A stretch of DNA of 54,439 nucleotides. It comes from Actinomycetes bacterium (GTDB lineage: Bacteria > Actinomycetota > Acidimicrobiia > IMCC26256 > PALSA-610). The translations under genes and the position numbers were made by a program. The notes under the pieces are model-generated. The model worked only from the letters and a program-made list of their open reading frames with translations, did not search any database and was not told the origin of the DNA. Below are positions 22,547 through 30,728 of the stretch, piece by piece. Every line of letters begins with the position of its first letter. The first letter of the stretch is position 1. Where the stretch lies: NCBI GenBank assembly GCA_025463905.1, contig JAODBJ010000213.1:1-54439 (forward strand). Reading direction: 5' to 3'.

Positions 22547-22972
22547 TCAGGATCGCAGCTCCGCGACCGCCGCCCACAGATCGGTGGCGGTCGCGGTGCC
22601 GGCGAAACTCTTGCGGGTGACGCCTTCGTGATCGGCGACCACGACGATGGGCACCCCCTGGATGCCGTAACGCTCGTGCAGGTCGCGATGGTCGTGGTAC
22701 TCGACGTCGGCCACCGCGACCTCGTCTGATTCGAGCGCCTTCACCTTCTCGGCCATCTGCGCGCACGAGTCGCACGCGGTCGACGAGAACAACACGATGA
22801 GCCACGGCGCGTCGGGACGGGGGAAGTCGGCCCGTTGCAATTGTGGCGGCACCGGCGCGGTTGCCGCCGTGACCATCGCGCTCGGACGCCGATGCCGGTC
22901 GAGCCACCACGCCACACCGATCGCGACGCCCACCAATACGAGGGCGACGACGACCTGCACGACCACGTTCAA
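22547..22972 (-). CDS. Membrane-anchored thioredoxin-like protein
   Basis: A 141-residue protein with one N-terminal membrane segment (about 3-23) and a thioredoxin fold. The redox motif is C67-D-S-C70, preceded by STA instead of the usual Trp. The cis-proline loop is GVPIVV. The furthest start is TTG 22972; GTG 22966, two codons on, is as likely. It lies downstream of the DUF5719-like gene on the same strand, with palindrome copy 3 between them. The catalytic domain probably faces outward, but topology is inferred from the N-terminal anchor only. Confidence 0.8.
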   Translation of the reverse strand: MNVVVQVVVALVLVGVAIGVAWWLDRHRRPSAMVTAATAPVPPQLQRADFPRPDAPWLIVLFSSTACDSCAQMAEKVKALESDEVAVADVEYHDHRDLHERYGIQGVPIVVVADHEGVTRKSFAGTATATDLWAAVAELRS

Positions 22973-22996
22973 AGCCTACGGAACGCAACCCCACCG

Positions 22997-23046
22997 GTTC
23001 TGATCTCAGAAACACCCCGAACGCGGCCGGTTTTTGAGATCAAAAC
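22997..23046. repeat. Palindromic 50-bp element, copy 3 (solitary)
   Basis: Arms at 22997-23013 and 23030-23046 around the core ACCCCGAACGCGGCCG. It matches copy 2 at 46 of 50 positions and has the same orientation. No nuclease gene is attached. It lies between the DUF5719-like gene and the thioredoxin-like gene, 13 kb from the other copies. Confidence 0.93.
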
Positions 23047-23058
23047 GAGTTGGGCGGG

Positions 23059-24600
23059 TCAGCGCTCGGGGATGCCCATGCCCCGGCTGACGCCGGTGAG
23101 GCGGAGGATCGTTCGTTCGACGAACACGGGCCGGTCGGCGCGCACGATCACGCCCGCATCGATGCCGTTGAGTTCGGGTCGCGTGTCGAGGGCGATGGTG
23201 AGGGGCACGCCGGCCCTCACGACGATGTGCTGCAGGTCGGCCGGGGCGACCTCCTTGCCGCCGGCGACGAACGACACGTCGGCATGCACGGTGGCACCGG
23301 CAGTACTCAACAGGTCGAGTTGCGAACGAACTTCGGGCGTCAGACGCGAGCGAGCGAACACCCACGTGCGGCTCGGCGCCTCGCCGCCCATTGCCGCGAC
23401 CGCGCCACGGAAACGGCCACTCGTCGAGGTGGTGAGATCTTCTGCGACGACGGGAACGTTGTGCGTCGCCCGCACGACGACGCTGTAGGCGAGGTTGGGC
23501 GGCACCCGTACGCACGAGGGCGGGGAGTGCGCGTCGCACCCTCCCAATTGCACGTTCACGGCGCTCTGGCGCGGCACTGCGATCGTGATCGGTTCGATCA
23601 CGATGTTGCTCATCGGCGCGACTTGCACGTCGACCTGCGCGTCGAGGTCGGAGGGGTTACTGATCCCGATCACGCGCGACACGCCCGGCAGGGTCACCCC
23701 GCTGGCGAACACCCACTGGTTGCCGGCGACGATCGCACCCAGGGAGCGGGTCTGGCCGGTGAAGCCGGTCTCGGGGCCGAACAGCACGGTCTGCTGCGCG
23801 ACGACGCGCCCAGTTCTCGCCGTGATCGACGTAGCCACGAACGGTTGGCGGCGCTCAGTGTCGTGAACGGGAATCGCGATCCGGGAACGCCGCGGGATGG
23901 TCATGCCCTGCAATGCAGACGGCCGCTCGAGTCCGGCGTTGGTGAAGAACGACATGTCGACCACGGCGTCGTCGCCGAACGGGTTGAAGATCACGATCCA
24001 GTCCTCGGCGCCGCGCACCGTGGTACCCGACGCGAAGTTCCAAACGGGTGAGGGCTGGGTGGCGCACGGCGCGCTCGCGAACGTGTTGGGCCCCGTACTC
24101 GTGGCTTCCACCGCGACGCGCGACGCGAACGGCTCGACGATGATCGCGTTGTTCTCCGCGACACCCTTCCCGGGATCAATTCGAGTGGACGCCCGCGCGG
24201 CTGCACGCAACGAACTGTGGGTGAGCAAGCCCTTCTTCCCGAACACCGTGACGGCGACGTCGACCGGTTTCGCCTCGAGGTTCGACACCGACAGCCGCTC
24301 ACTCGCGTTCGCAAGCAACGGGCTCGGGGGCGGTCCGGGGCAGTACCACGCGGACGAGCTGGCGCCGGTGCCGGCGATCGCGGCGGCGTCTCGCGGTGTT
24401 CCCTCCGCCGACGCGCGCTTCGCATTGATCCCGTTGGTCGCGCTGCTCTTGCCGTTGCCGGCGATGACGGCACCGACGAGAAGAACGGCGAGCACGAGCG
24501 CGAGCGGCCAGCGCGGTACCGCGCGGCCGGGCGCGTCGTGACCGGAAGGGTCGGACGGGCCGGATACGTTCGACGGGGCTGACGTGGATGCCGCGGTCAT
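23059..24600 (-). CDS. DUF5719-like membrane-anchored exported protein
   Basis: A 513-residue protein from ATG 24600, which overlaps the stop of the upstream glycosyltransferase (ATGA). An S/P-rich N-terminus is followed by one membrane segment (WPLALVLAVLLVGAVIAG, about 31-48), then an extracytoplasmic region rich in beta strands. Segments such as ISNPSDLDAQVDVQVAP and IFNPFGDDAVVDMSFF are internally repeated and typical of the DUF5719 family, which in actinobacteria sits beside a family-2 glycosyltransferase. It is probably an accessory of the glycosyltransferase, but no function is proven. Confidence 0.75.
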   Translation of the reverse strand: MTAASTSAPSNVSGPSDPSGHDAPGRAVPRWPLALVLAVLLVGAVIAGNGKSSATNGINAKRASAEGTPRDAAAIAGTGASSSAWYCPGPPPSPLLANASERLSVSNLEAKPVDVAVTVFGKKGLLTHSSLRAAARASTRIDPGKGVAENNAIIVEPFASRVAVEATSTGPNTFASAPCATQPSPVWNFASGTTVRGAEDWIVIFNPFGDDAVVDMSFFTNAGLERPSALQGMTIPRRSRIAIPVHDTERRQPFVATSITARTGRVVAQQTVLFGPETGFTGQTRSLGAIVAGNQWVFASGVTLPGVSRVIGISNPSDLDAQVDVQVAPMSNIVIEPITIAVPRQSAVNVQLGGCDAHSPPSCVRVPPNLAYSVVVRATHNVPVVAEDLTTSTSGRFRGAVAAMGGEAPSRTWVFARSRLTPEVRSQLDLLSTAGATVHADVSFVAGGKEVAPADLQHIVVRAGVPLTIALDTRPELNGIDAGVIVRADRPVFVERTILRLTGVSRGMGIPER

Positions 24601-27600
24601 CCTGTACTCCCCGCGCGATTGCGTCGCCGCAAGACGAACCACAGGGTGATCGTGGCGATCCACGCCAGCGCTTCGAGTGCAAGCCACAGCGGTCGGGCCA
24701 CGCCGCCGTCGTAGCGAAGGTCGACGGTGCCGGCCGTGACACCGGTGTAGGCGTTCGACCAGCCGAACGCGCGCTCGTCCTTCAGAGCCGTTCCCTGGTT
24801 CGCGTTCGCGCGCCATCGCGAGTCGTACGCGTCACTGAACAACATGGTGCCGCTCTTCGTGACGCGCGACGCGTGGAGCGGCCCGAGCACGGGTGAGGCG
24901 CCCTGGAGTTCGGCCCGCAATGCTTCCGCGCTCGCGCCGGCGCGACTCGCCGTGATCTTCGTGTTCGACGGAACGACCGCTCGTATTGGTGCCCACGCCT
25001 CGTTCTGGTACAGGAGCATGTCGGGCTCGGCTTGCACCACCGCGAGGTCGAGTTGCTCGCCGAGCGACGCCGCAACCCGCGGGTCATACGGGCGGGTCGC
25101 GCCTCCGCCCGGCGCCGCCCGGCGCACGAGCGCGATGTAACGCACTCCCATCGGGGCGAGCAGATGACCGAAGCGCGCCGTCTTACGACCTGTGAGCAAC
25201 CCGATCGCGTCGCCCATTACGGTCTCGCCGCCGCCCGCGGGTGCGAGGAACGCGTTGCGCGCGTCTCCCGGCCCGTTCTGACTCAGGCCGTAGCTCGTGC
25301 CGTGGCTGTCGCGCGCGCCGACGGGCAGCACGTCGGGGTCCCCGACCCACAACACGCGGAAGTCGCCGGCGCGCAGGTCGTCGTGCATCCACGCGACCGA
25401 TTGCGCCCAGTCACGCGTCGGGAGCCGCCACCGTCCTCCGATCGAGTCGGCAAAGAGACCGACCATCGGCAACAACAAACCGAGCACCGCCGCAACCGCC
25501 GCGAACTGCCGCCAGCCGAACAAGAAGCTGCGCAGGTCGTCAGCGAACGCCGACACGCCGAGACCGGTCGCAAGGGCCAACCCGAGCGCCGCGCCGACGA
25601 GCAGGCCTTCGGGCTCGGGCCGGGCCAACGCGTGGTCGAGGCGGCCGGGCAACCACGCGAGGCCGTACGACGCGGCCACGAGAATCCAGGCCCGTCCGGT
25701 CCACACAAGACGTGACCCCGTCGCGACGACCAATGGCAGCGCGGCCGCGACGAGCAGGCCCCACGGTGCCCATCCGGCACCCGCCGGACCGGATGCGAAG
25801 CGCAGTGTCGCGCCGAGCCCCAACGGCTGGCGGGCGACGAGGCCGAGAGCAGCACCGTCGGTACCGAACCAGGAGAACGTCCACGGGATGAGCAACACCG
25901 CGGCGATCAGCACCGCGAGCACCGCCGCACCCAACGTTCGGGTCGCGAAGCGAACGCCTCCAACCAGCGGGGCGGCGAGCAAGAACGCGACGCCGGCCAG
26001 CGGCGCGAAGAACAGGCCGAACGGGAAGAACGCCGCGATGATCGCGGTGAAGAACGCGACGACCAACAAGCTGCGGCGGCTCGGCGCGGTCGCGGCCGAC
26101 TCTTCACCGATCGCGGGCGCGCCGGTAGCGCGTACCAACGCGGCGAGCGCCAGCGGGGCAAACGCGTAAAGCACGAGGCTGCCGAGATGGCCTTGCGCAA
26201 TGGCATTGCGCGGAAGCGGGTTCACGGCGTACGCAACCGCGGTTGCGAGCGCAGGGAACGGCGAACGCGCCAACGGTCGCGCGAGTTTGTATGCACCCCA
26301 CCCACCGAGCGGGAGCGCAAACTCGACCGCGATCGTGCGCGCCAGCCCGACGTGACCGAACAACACGGTCGACAACATCGCCATGAACGCGTACGCCGGT
26401 GAGGCGGGCCCGGCCACGCCGAGCCCGGTTCGTTGCCATGGACTCCAGAACGAGTGGAACAACGCTCCGACGCCCGGCCACTGTCGCAGCGCTCCCACCT
26501 CGGGAACGCGGCCGAACAGCAAGTCGCGCGACCCGACGAGCAACACGACCGCGACGACCATCGTCGCAATCGACGCCGGGTGACGCATGCGCCCACCGGC
26601 GCGATCAACCGCTTCTCGCGTACGGGTAGACGCGTTCTGCAGACGGTCGGGCGCGCGGAACCGGCGCGTCATCAGTGTGCGGACGCGCGCGCTGCCGCGC
26701 ACCATGAGCTCGCGTACATCACCGTCGTCGACGCGGCGCAATGCCTGCGCGGCGCGTCGTGCGCGCCGAACGTCGCCGATCTGGCGCAGGTTCACCAACC
26801 AGCCCGAGATGAGGCCTCGCGCCCGGCCGAACTGCCGGGCGAAGACCAGCCCGACCGCTTCGACGACGCTCAGCACGAACCCGGTGGGAAGCACCCACAA
26901 CAGCGCGAGGCCCGAGTACGACTTCATCAGCACGCGCACACGGCCGCGCGTCGCGGCCCGAGTGACGGCGGCCGGAGAACCCTGGATGACGCGTTCCTCG
27001 CGCGCCGCTACTTGCCGGTGGCGGACGCGCGCGTCGGGCGCAACGAGCACGCGGGCACCGGCGAGGCGCGCTCGCCAGCACAGGTCGAGATCGTCGGAGC
27101 CGGGGAAGGTCGCGACGTCGAAGCCGCGGAGTTCTTCGAACAGGTCGGCTCGTACGAGCATCGCCGCGTGCGACACGTAGAAGACGTCGCGCACGGCGTC
27201 GTGCTGTTCCTGGTCCACCTCGTTCGGTTCGAGCCCGCTGAACGGCACGCCGTAGTGGTCGATCGTCATGCCCACTTCGAGCAGAAGCTCCGGATGGTCG
27301 TGATCGACCAACTTCGGCCCCACGATCCCCGCGTTCGACCGGTACGCCTCCTCCACCATCACCCGCACCGCGTCGGGCTCGAACGCGACGTCGTCGTGGC
27401 AGAAGAGGAGGAAGGTGGCACCCTCCACCGTGTCGAGCGCCTGATTCGCGGCGCCGGGAAAACCGCCTTTGGCGTCGAGGCGGCGCACGAACGCACGCGG
27501 CATCACCGCGGCGATACGCGGTGTTGGGTCCTCGCCGGACCCGTTGTCGAGGACGAGCACCGAAAGGGACGGGTAGTCCTGGGCGGCGAGGGACCTGAGC

Positions 27601-27722
27601 GCCTCCTCGAACCACGGACCTGCGTCGTTCGTGACGACAATCGCCACGACCGGCGGAGCCGTGACAACCGGCTCGAGAGGTTCCAGGAGACCGGCCCCGC
27701 CAGGTGACTCGGACGTCTCCAT
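24597..27722 (-). CDS. Large family-2 glycosyltransferase with multi-spanning membrane domain
   Basis: A 1041-residue protein starting at ATG 27722 (METSESPGG). The first 270 residues or so are a GT-A glycosyltransferase with VVAIVVTNDAGPWFEEAL, a DDV metal site (LLFCHDDVAFEPDAV) and a GSDDLDLCWRAR acceptor motif. The rest contains more than ten membrane segments, ending in an extracytoplasmic domain and a final anchor. Similar proteins in actinobacteria lie next to DUF5719 and the F420 genes. It would move sugars onto a membrane-bound acceptor; donor and acceptor are unknown. The frame continues upstream to 27809 but the extra residues are Arg-rich and atypical. Confidence 0.82.
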   Translation of the reverse strand: METSESPGGAGLLEPLEPVVTAPPVVAIVVTNDAGPWFEEALRSLAAQDYPSLSVLVLDNGSGEDPTPRIAAVMPRAFVRRLDAKGGFPGAANQALDTVEGATFLLFCHDDVAFEPDAVRVMVEEAYRSNAGIVGPKLVDHDHPELLLEVGMTIDHYGVPFSGLEPNEVDQEQHDAVRDVFYVSHAAMLVRADLFEELRGFDVATFPGSDDLDLCWRARLAGARVLVAPDARVRHRQVAAREERVIQGSPAAVTRAATRGRVRVLMKSYSGLALLWVLPTGFVLSVVEAVGLVFARQFGRARGLISGWLVNLRQIGDVRRARRAAQALRRVDDGDVRELMVRGSARVRTLMTRRFRAPDRLQNASTRTREAVDRAGGRMRHPASIATMVVAVVLLVGSRDLLFGRVPEVGALRQWPGVGALFHSFWSPWQRTGLGVAGPASPAYAFMAMLSTVLFGHVGLARTIAVEFALPLGGWGAYKLARPLARSPFPALATAVAYAVNPLPRNAIAQGHLGSLVLYAFAPLALAALVRATGAPAIGEESAATAPSRRSLLVVAFFTAIIAAFFPFGLFFAPLAGVAFLLAAPLVGGVRFATRTLGAAVLAVLIAAVLLIPWTFSWFGTDGAALGLVARQPLGLGATLRFASGPAGAGWAPWGLLVAAALPLVVATGSRLVWTGRAWILVAASYGLAWLPGRLDHALARPEPEGLLVGAALGLALATGLGVSAFADDLRSFLFGWRQFAAVAAVLGLLLPMVGLFADSIGGRWRLPTRDWAQSVAWMHDDLRAGDFRVLWVGDPDVLPVGARDSHGTSYGLSQNGPGDARNAFLAPAGGGETVMGDAIGLLTGRKTARFGHLLAPMGVRYIALVRRAAPGGGATRPYDPRVAASLGEQLDLAVVQAEPDMLLYQNEAWAPIRAVVPSNTKITASRAGASAEALRAELQGASPVLGPLHASRVTKSGTMLFSDAYDSRWRANANQGTALKDERAFGWSNAYTGVTAGTVDLRYDGGVARPLWLALEALAWIATITLWFVLRRRNRAGSTG

Positions 27723-27873
27723 GAGCGGAGCAACGTTAGTGCGCTGCGCGCGTGCTCTCCGGTCGCGCTCGCGCCGGGGGCAGCCGGATCGCGGGTCCCT
27801 TTCTCCCAACCTGCGTCGTCAATAGGCCCCCCAGGCGCAATTCTCGACGCAGGTACGGGTTTGATGCCGGCCC

Positions 27874-27897
27874 GAGTGCTTGCAATAGTTAGCACTC
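27874..27897. promoter_or_regulatory. Inverted repeat with a CIRCE-like TTAGCACTC half-site
   Basis: GAGTGCT (27874-27880) and its exact complement AGCACTC (27891-27897) are separated by 10 bases. The right side extends to TTAGCACTC, identical to the left half of the HrcA operator CIRCE, but the halves are in the reverse order from CIRCE. It covers the -35 box and spacer of the promoter next to it, as expected for a repressor site. Confidence 0.5.
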
Positions 27898-27908
27898 TGG
27901 TCTATTGT
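27880..27908 (+). promoter_or_regulatory. Sigma-70-type promoter for the 11-residue-repeat protein
   Basis: TTGCAA (27880-27885), a 17-base spacer, and TATTGT (27903-27908). Each box matches four of six consensus bases. It lies 63 bases before the start codon at 27971, in the longest gene-free stretch of the window. Confidence 0.5.
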
Positions 27909-27970
27909 CGCGAGCACCCCGGGGCGGAACACGACCTCACAACGACGAACTTCAGTAGAAGGAGTGGACT

Positions 27971-28348
27971 ATGCCCGACGTGCGCAAGACCCTCACCGAC
28001 GCCGGTTACATCGCAATCGGCCTCGGCGTGATGGGCTTCCAGCAGGCTCAGGAGCGCCGCCGCGAACTGCAGGGGCGCCTCGAGTCCGCAACCAGCCACC
28101 TGGGCGACGCCGCACAATCGGCAACCACCCAGATCAGCGAGGCCGCGCAATCTGCGACGAACCAGCTGAGCGAAGCCGCCCGTGACGGCAAGCGCCGGTT
28201 CGAAGGCCTCGCCGGCGACATCGGTCAGCGGGTCGAGCCGATCCTCGAGCGAGTCGACGGCACGATCGCCGATCTTCCCGACCCCCTCAACCGGGCCGTG
28301 GAGCCGGTGTACACGAAGATCCGGGAACTGGTCGGCTCCGCCGCCTAA
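27971..28348 (+). CDS. Small amphipathic helical protein with 11-residue repeats
   Basis: A 125-residue protein with a strong AGAAGGAG ribosome-binding site before ATG 27971. Residues 12-24 are mildly hydrophobic. From residue 46 three 11-residue units follow: DAAQSATTQIS, EAAQSATNQLS and EAARDGKRRFE. Eleven-residue amphipathic repeats occur in LEA-like, apolipoprotein-like, phasin-like and HBHA-type proteins that coat membranes or lipid bodies or protect against stress. No family is firmly assigned. It has its own promoter and terminator, so it is monocistronic, and the CIRCE-like site suggests stress control. Confidence 0.8.
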   Translation: MPDVRKTLTDAGYIAIGLGVMGFQQAQERRRELQGRLESATSHLGDAAQSATTQISEAAQSATNQLSEAARDGKRRFEGLAGDIGQRVEPILERVDGTIADLPDPLNRAVEPVYTKIRELVGSAA

Positions 28349-28364
28349 CCCGCAGTCCTTTCTC

Positions 28365-28399
28365 CAAGTGGGCCGTCCCATACCGGGGCGGCCCACTTG
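28365..28399 (+). terminator. Terminator after the 11-residue-repeat protein
   Basis: An 11-bp perfect stem (CAAGTGGGCCG at 28365-28375, complement at 28389-28399) with an inner CCC/GGG pairing, followed by TGTTGTC. It begins 16 bases after the stop codon and ends 34 bases before cofD. Confidence 0.8.
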
Positions 28400-28433
28400 T
28401 GTTGTCGCTCGCGTTGTGCCCTACCGTCAAGGC

Positions 28434-29372
28434 GTGCTCGTCGCGCTAGCCGGTGGAGTCGGAGCGGCCCGCTTCCTGCGGGGGTTGGTGCGAGTGGTGC
28501 CGCCGGGCGACGTGCTGGCGGTCGTGAACACCGCCGACGACGACACGTTCCACGGATTGTCCGTGTCGCCCGACCTCGACTCCGTCACCTACACCCTCGC
28601 CGGCGCCTCGAACCAGGCACAGGGTTGGGGCCTGGAAGGCGAGACGTTCGCGACGCTCGGCGCGCTCGAGCGCTACGACGTACCCACGTGGTTCGGCCTC
28701 GGCGACAAGGATCTCGCGACGCACCTGTTCCGCACGCAGCGGCTGCACGACGGTGTCCCGCTGTCGGCCGTGACGGCCGAAATCGCGATTGCGTGGGGTC
28801 TCGAAACGCGGCTCGTGCCGATGACCGACGATCGCGTCGCGACCCGCATCACCGTGCGCGACGACACCGGAGCAACCCGCGAACTCGCGATGCAGGAGTG
28901 GTTCGTGCGCGAGCGCGCCGCGCCTTCGGTGATCGCGGTGCGCTTCGACGGCGCCGACGCGGCGCGTCCCGCACCCGGCGTGATCGACGCGCTCCACTCG
29001 GCCGCCACGATCGTGATCTGCCCGTCCAACCCGATCATCTCGATCGGGCCGATCCTCGCGGTGCCCGGCATCCGCGAAGCGCTCGTCGCGCGCCGAGACC
29101 GGGTCGTCGCGGTGAGCCCGATCGTCGGCGGCGCACCGGTGAGAGGACCGGCCGACCGGTTGATGGGCCCGCTCGGGATTGACGTGTCGTGCGTCGGCGT
29201 CGCGCGCGCATACCGCGACTTCGCGGGCGCCATCGTTATCGACGCGGTCGACCGCGACCGCGCCGCCGAAGTCGAAGCGCTCGGCGTGCGGGCGGTCGTG
29301 ACCGACACGATCATGCGCAGCCCCGAGATCGCGGCGTCGCTCGCTCGCGAAACGCTCGCCGCAGTCGCATAA
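28434..29372 (+). CDS. fbiA: 2-phospho-L-lactate transferase-type enzyme of F420 biosynthesis (CofD/FbiA)
   Basis: A 312-residue protein starting at GTG 28434 (VLVALAGGVGAARFL). It has the family's glycine loop AGGVGAAR, NTADDD in place of the common NTGDD, HGLSVSPDLDSVTYTLAG, WFGLGDKDLATH and CPSNPIISIGPIL. In actinobacteria the enzyme joins a phosphoenolpyruvyl (or lactyl) guanosine donor to the deazaflavin Fo, giving dehydro-F420-0. The start has no ribosome-binding site; the open frame runs back to 28182 but overlaps the previous gene and the terminator. It is followed 11 bases on by cofE. Confidence 0.93.
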   Translation: MLVALAGGVGAARFLRGLVRVVPPGDVLAVVNTADDDTFHGLSVSPDLDSVTYTLAGASNQAQGWGLEGETFATLGALERYDVPTWFGLGDKDLATHLFRTQRLHDGVPLSAVTAEIAIAWGLETRLVPMTDDRVATRITVRDDTGATRELAMQEWFVRERAAPSVIAVRFDGADAARPAPGVIDALHSAATIVICPSNPIISIGPILAVPGIREALVARRDRVVAVSPIVGGAPVRGPADRLMGPLGIDVSCVGVARAYRDFAGAIVIDAVDRDRAAEVEALGVRAVVTDTIMRSPEIAASLARETLAAVA

Positions 29373-29383
29373 CGTCGACCCGC

Positions 29384-30097
29384 GTGCCTACCGCCCTCAC
29401 GGTCATCCCCATTGCCGGCATCGGCGAAATACGGACCGGCGACGAACTCGCGGTCCTCATCGCCGACGCAGCCCGCGCGCAGGACACGCCGCTCGAGGAT
29501 CGCGACTGCGTCGTCGTGACGCAGAAGGTGGTGTCGAAGGCCGAAGGCCGGATCGTTCCGCTCCCGCACGACGACCTCGACGCGCGTCGCCAGCTCGTGG
29601 AGTCGGAATCGGTTCGCATCGTCCGTCGCCGTGCCGACCTCATCATTAGCGAGACGCGGCACGGCTTCGTATGCGCGAACGCAGGTGTCGACCTGTCGAA
29701 CGTCGCCGACGGTTGGGCGGCGCTCCTTCCGGTCGAGCCCGACCGGAGCGCGAAGCACGTGCGCGACGCCCTGCGCGCCCGCGCGGGTGTCGAGGTGGCG
29801 GTCATCGTGTCGGACACCTTCGGGCGCGCCTGGCGCCGCGGCCTCACCGACGTTGCGATCGGCGTGAGCGGAATCGCCGCAGTTGTCGACTTGCGAGAAA
29901 CCCCCGACGCGCTCGGGCGCATCCTCCATGTCACCGAGGTCGCGATCGCCGACGAGATCGCCGGCGCGTCCGAGTTGGTGATGGGCAAGGCGTTGGGCGT
30001 TCCCGCCGCCATCGTGCGCGGCCTCGACCCGTCGTGGTTCCGCGAGAGTTCCTACCGCGAACTCATTCGCCCACCCGCGGAAGATCTGTTCCGGTGA
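29384..30097 (+). CDS. cofE: Coenzyme F420:L-glutamate ligase (CofE)
   Basis: A 237-residue protein starting at GTG 29384. It has VVVTQKVVSKAEGR, RRADLIISETRHGFVCANAG and the conserved SDTFGRAWRRGLTDVAIG, all of the F420-0 gamma-glutamyl ligase family. It adds glutamate residues to F420-0 with GTP. In mycobacteria this is the N-terminal half of the fused protein FbiB. Here the stop overlaps the start of a separate nitroreductase gene (GTGA), so the two halves are encoded as distinct, translationally coupled proteins. Confidence 0.92.
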   Translation: MPTALTVIPIAGIGEIRTGDELAVLIADAARAQDTPLEDRDCVVVTQKVVSKAEGRIVPLPHDDLDARRQLVESESVRIVRRRADLIISETRHGFVCANAGVDLSNVADGWAALLPVEPDRSAKHVRDALRARAGVEVAVIVSDTFGRAWRRGLTDVAIGVSGIAAVVDLRETPDALGRILHVTEVAIADEIAGASELVMGKALGVPAAIVRGLDPSWFRESSYRELIRPPAEDLFR

Positions 30098-30708
30098 CGA
30101 CCACGACGGTGCCCGCATTCCTCGAAGCCCGCCGCTCGATCCGCGCGTTCACGAACGAGCCGGTCGACCTCGGCGCCCTCGACGCAATCGTCGAGGCCGC
30201 GTGTATCGCCCCGGCACCGCATCACTCGCGCCCGTGGCGCTTCGCGGTGGTCACAACGGCGGGTGCCAAGGACGCGCTCGCGACCGCGATGGGCGCGCGG
30301 TGGCGCGCCGACCTCGAAGGCGACGGCGTGCAACCCGAGCGCGTCGGCGAACTCGTCGCCGCGTCGTACACGAAGGTCACCGGCGCGCCCGCGCTGGTGC
30401 TCGCGTGCCTCACCTGGAGCGGCCTCGACCGTTACCCCGATGCCGCGCGCCAGCAAGCGGAGTGGGGAATGGCGCTGCTGTCGCTCGGCGCGGCGGTGGA
30501 GAACGCGATGCTCGCCGCCGCCGATCGCGGCCTCGCGTCGTGCTGGGTCGCGGCGCCGATCTTCTGCCCCGACGAGGCTCGCGCCGGACTCGCGCTCCCC
30601 GAGGAGTGGCGGCCCCAGGCGCTCGTGCTGGTCGGCCACCCCGATCCCGCGTATGCCGGCCGGCCGAGGCCCCCCGTGCCGCTCGCCGACCTGCGTGTGC
30701 AGCGCTGA
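30094..30708 (+). CDS. Nitroreductase-family protein, probable dehydro-F420 reductase
   Basis: A 204-residue FMN-dependent nitroreductase-fold protein. The FMN-phosphate-binding arginines are in EARRSIRAF, followed by APAPHHSRPWRF, and the C-terminal half has AAVENAMLAAADRGLASCWVAA. It starts at GTG 30094 overlapping cofE. The C-terminal domain of mycobacterial FbiB has this fold and reduces dehydro-F420-0 to F420-0. Position and fold together make that the likely role. A general nitroreductase is the alternative. Confidence 0.82.
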   Translation: MTTTTVPAFLEARRSIRAFTNEPVDLGALDAIVEAACIAPAPHHSRPWRFAVVTTAGAKDALATAMGARWRADLEGDGVQPERVGELVAASYTKVTGAPALVLACLTWSGLDRYPDAARQQAEWGMALLSLGAAVENAMLAAADRGLASCWVAAPIFCPDEARAGLALPEEWRPQALVLVGHPDPAYAGRPRPPVPLADLRVQR

Positions 30709-30728
30709 GGAGCGGCTGAGGCGCTGGC

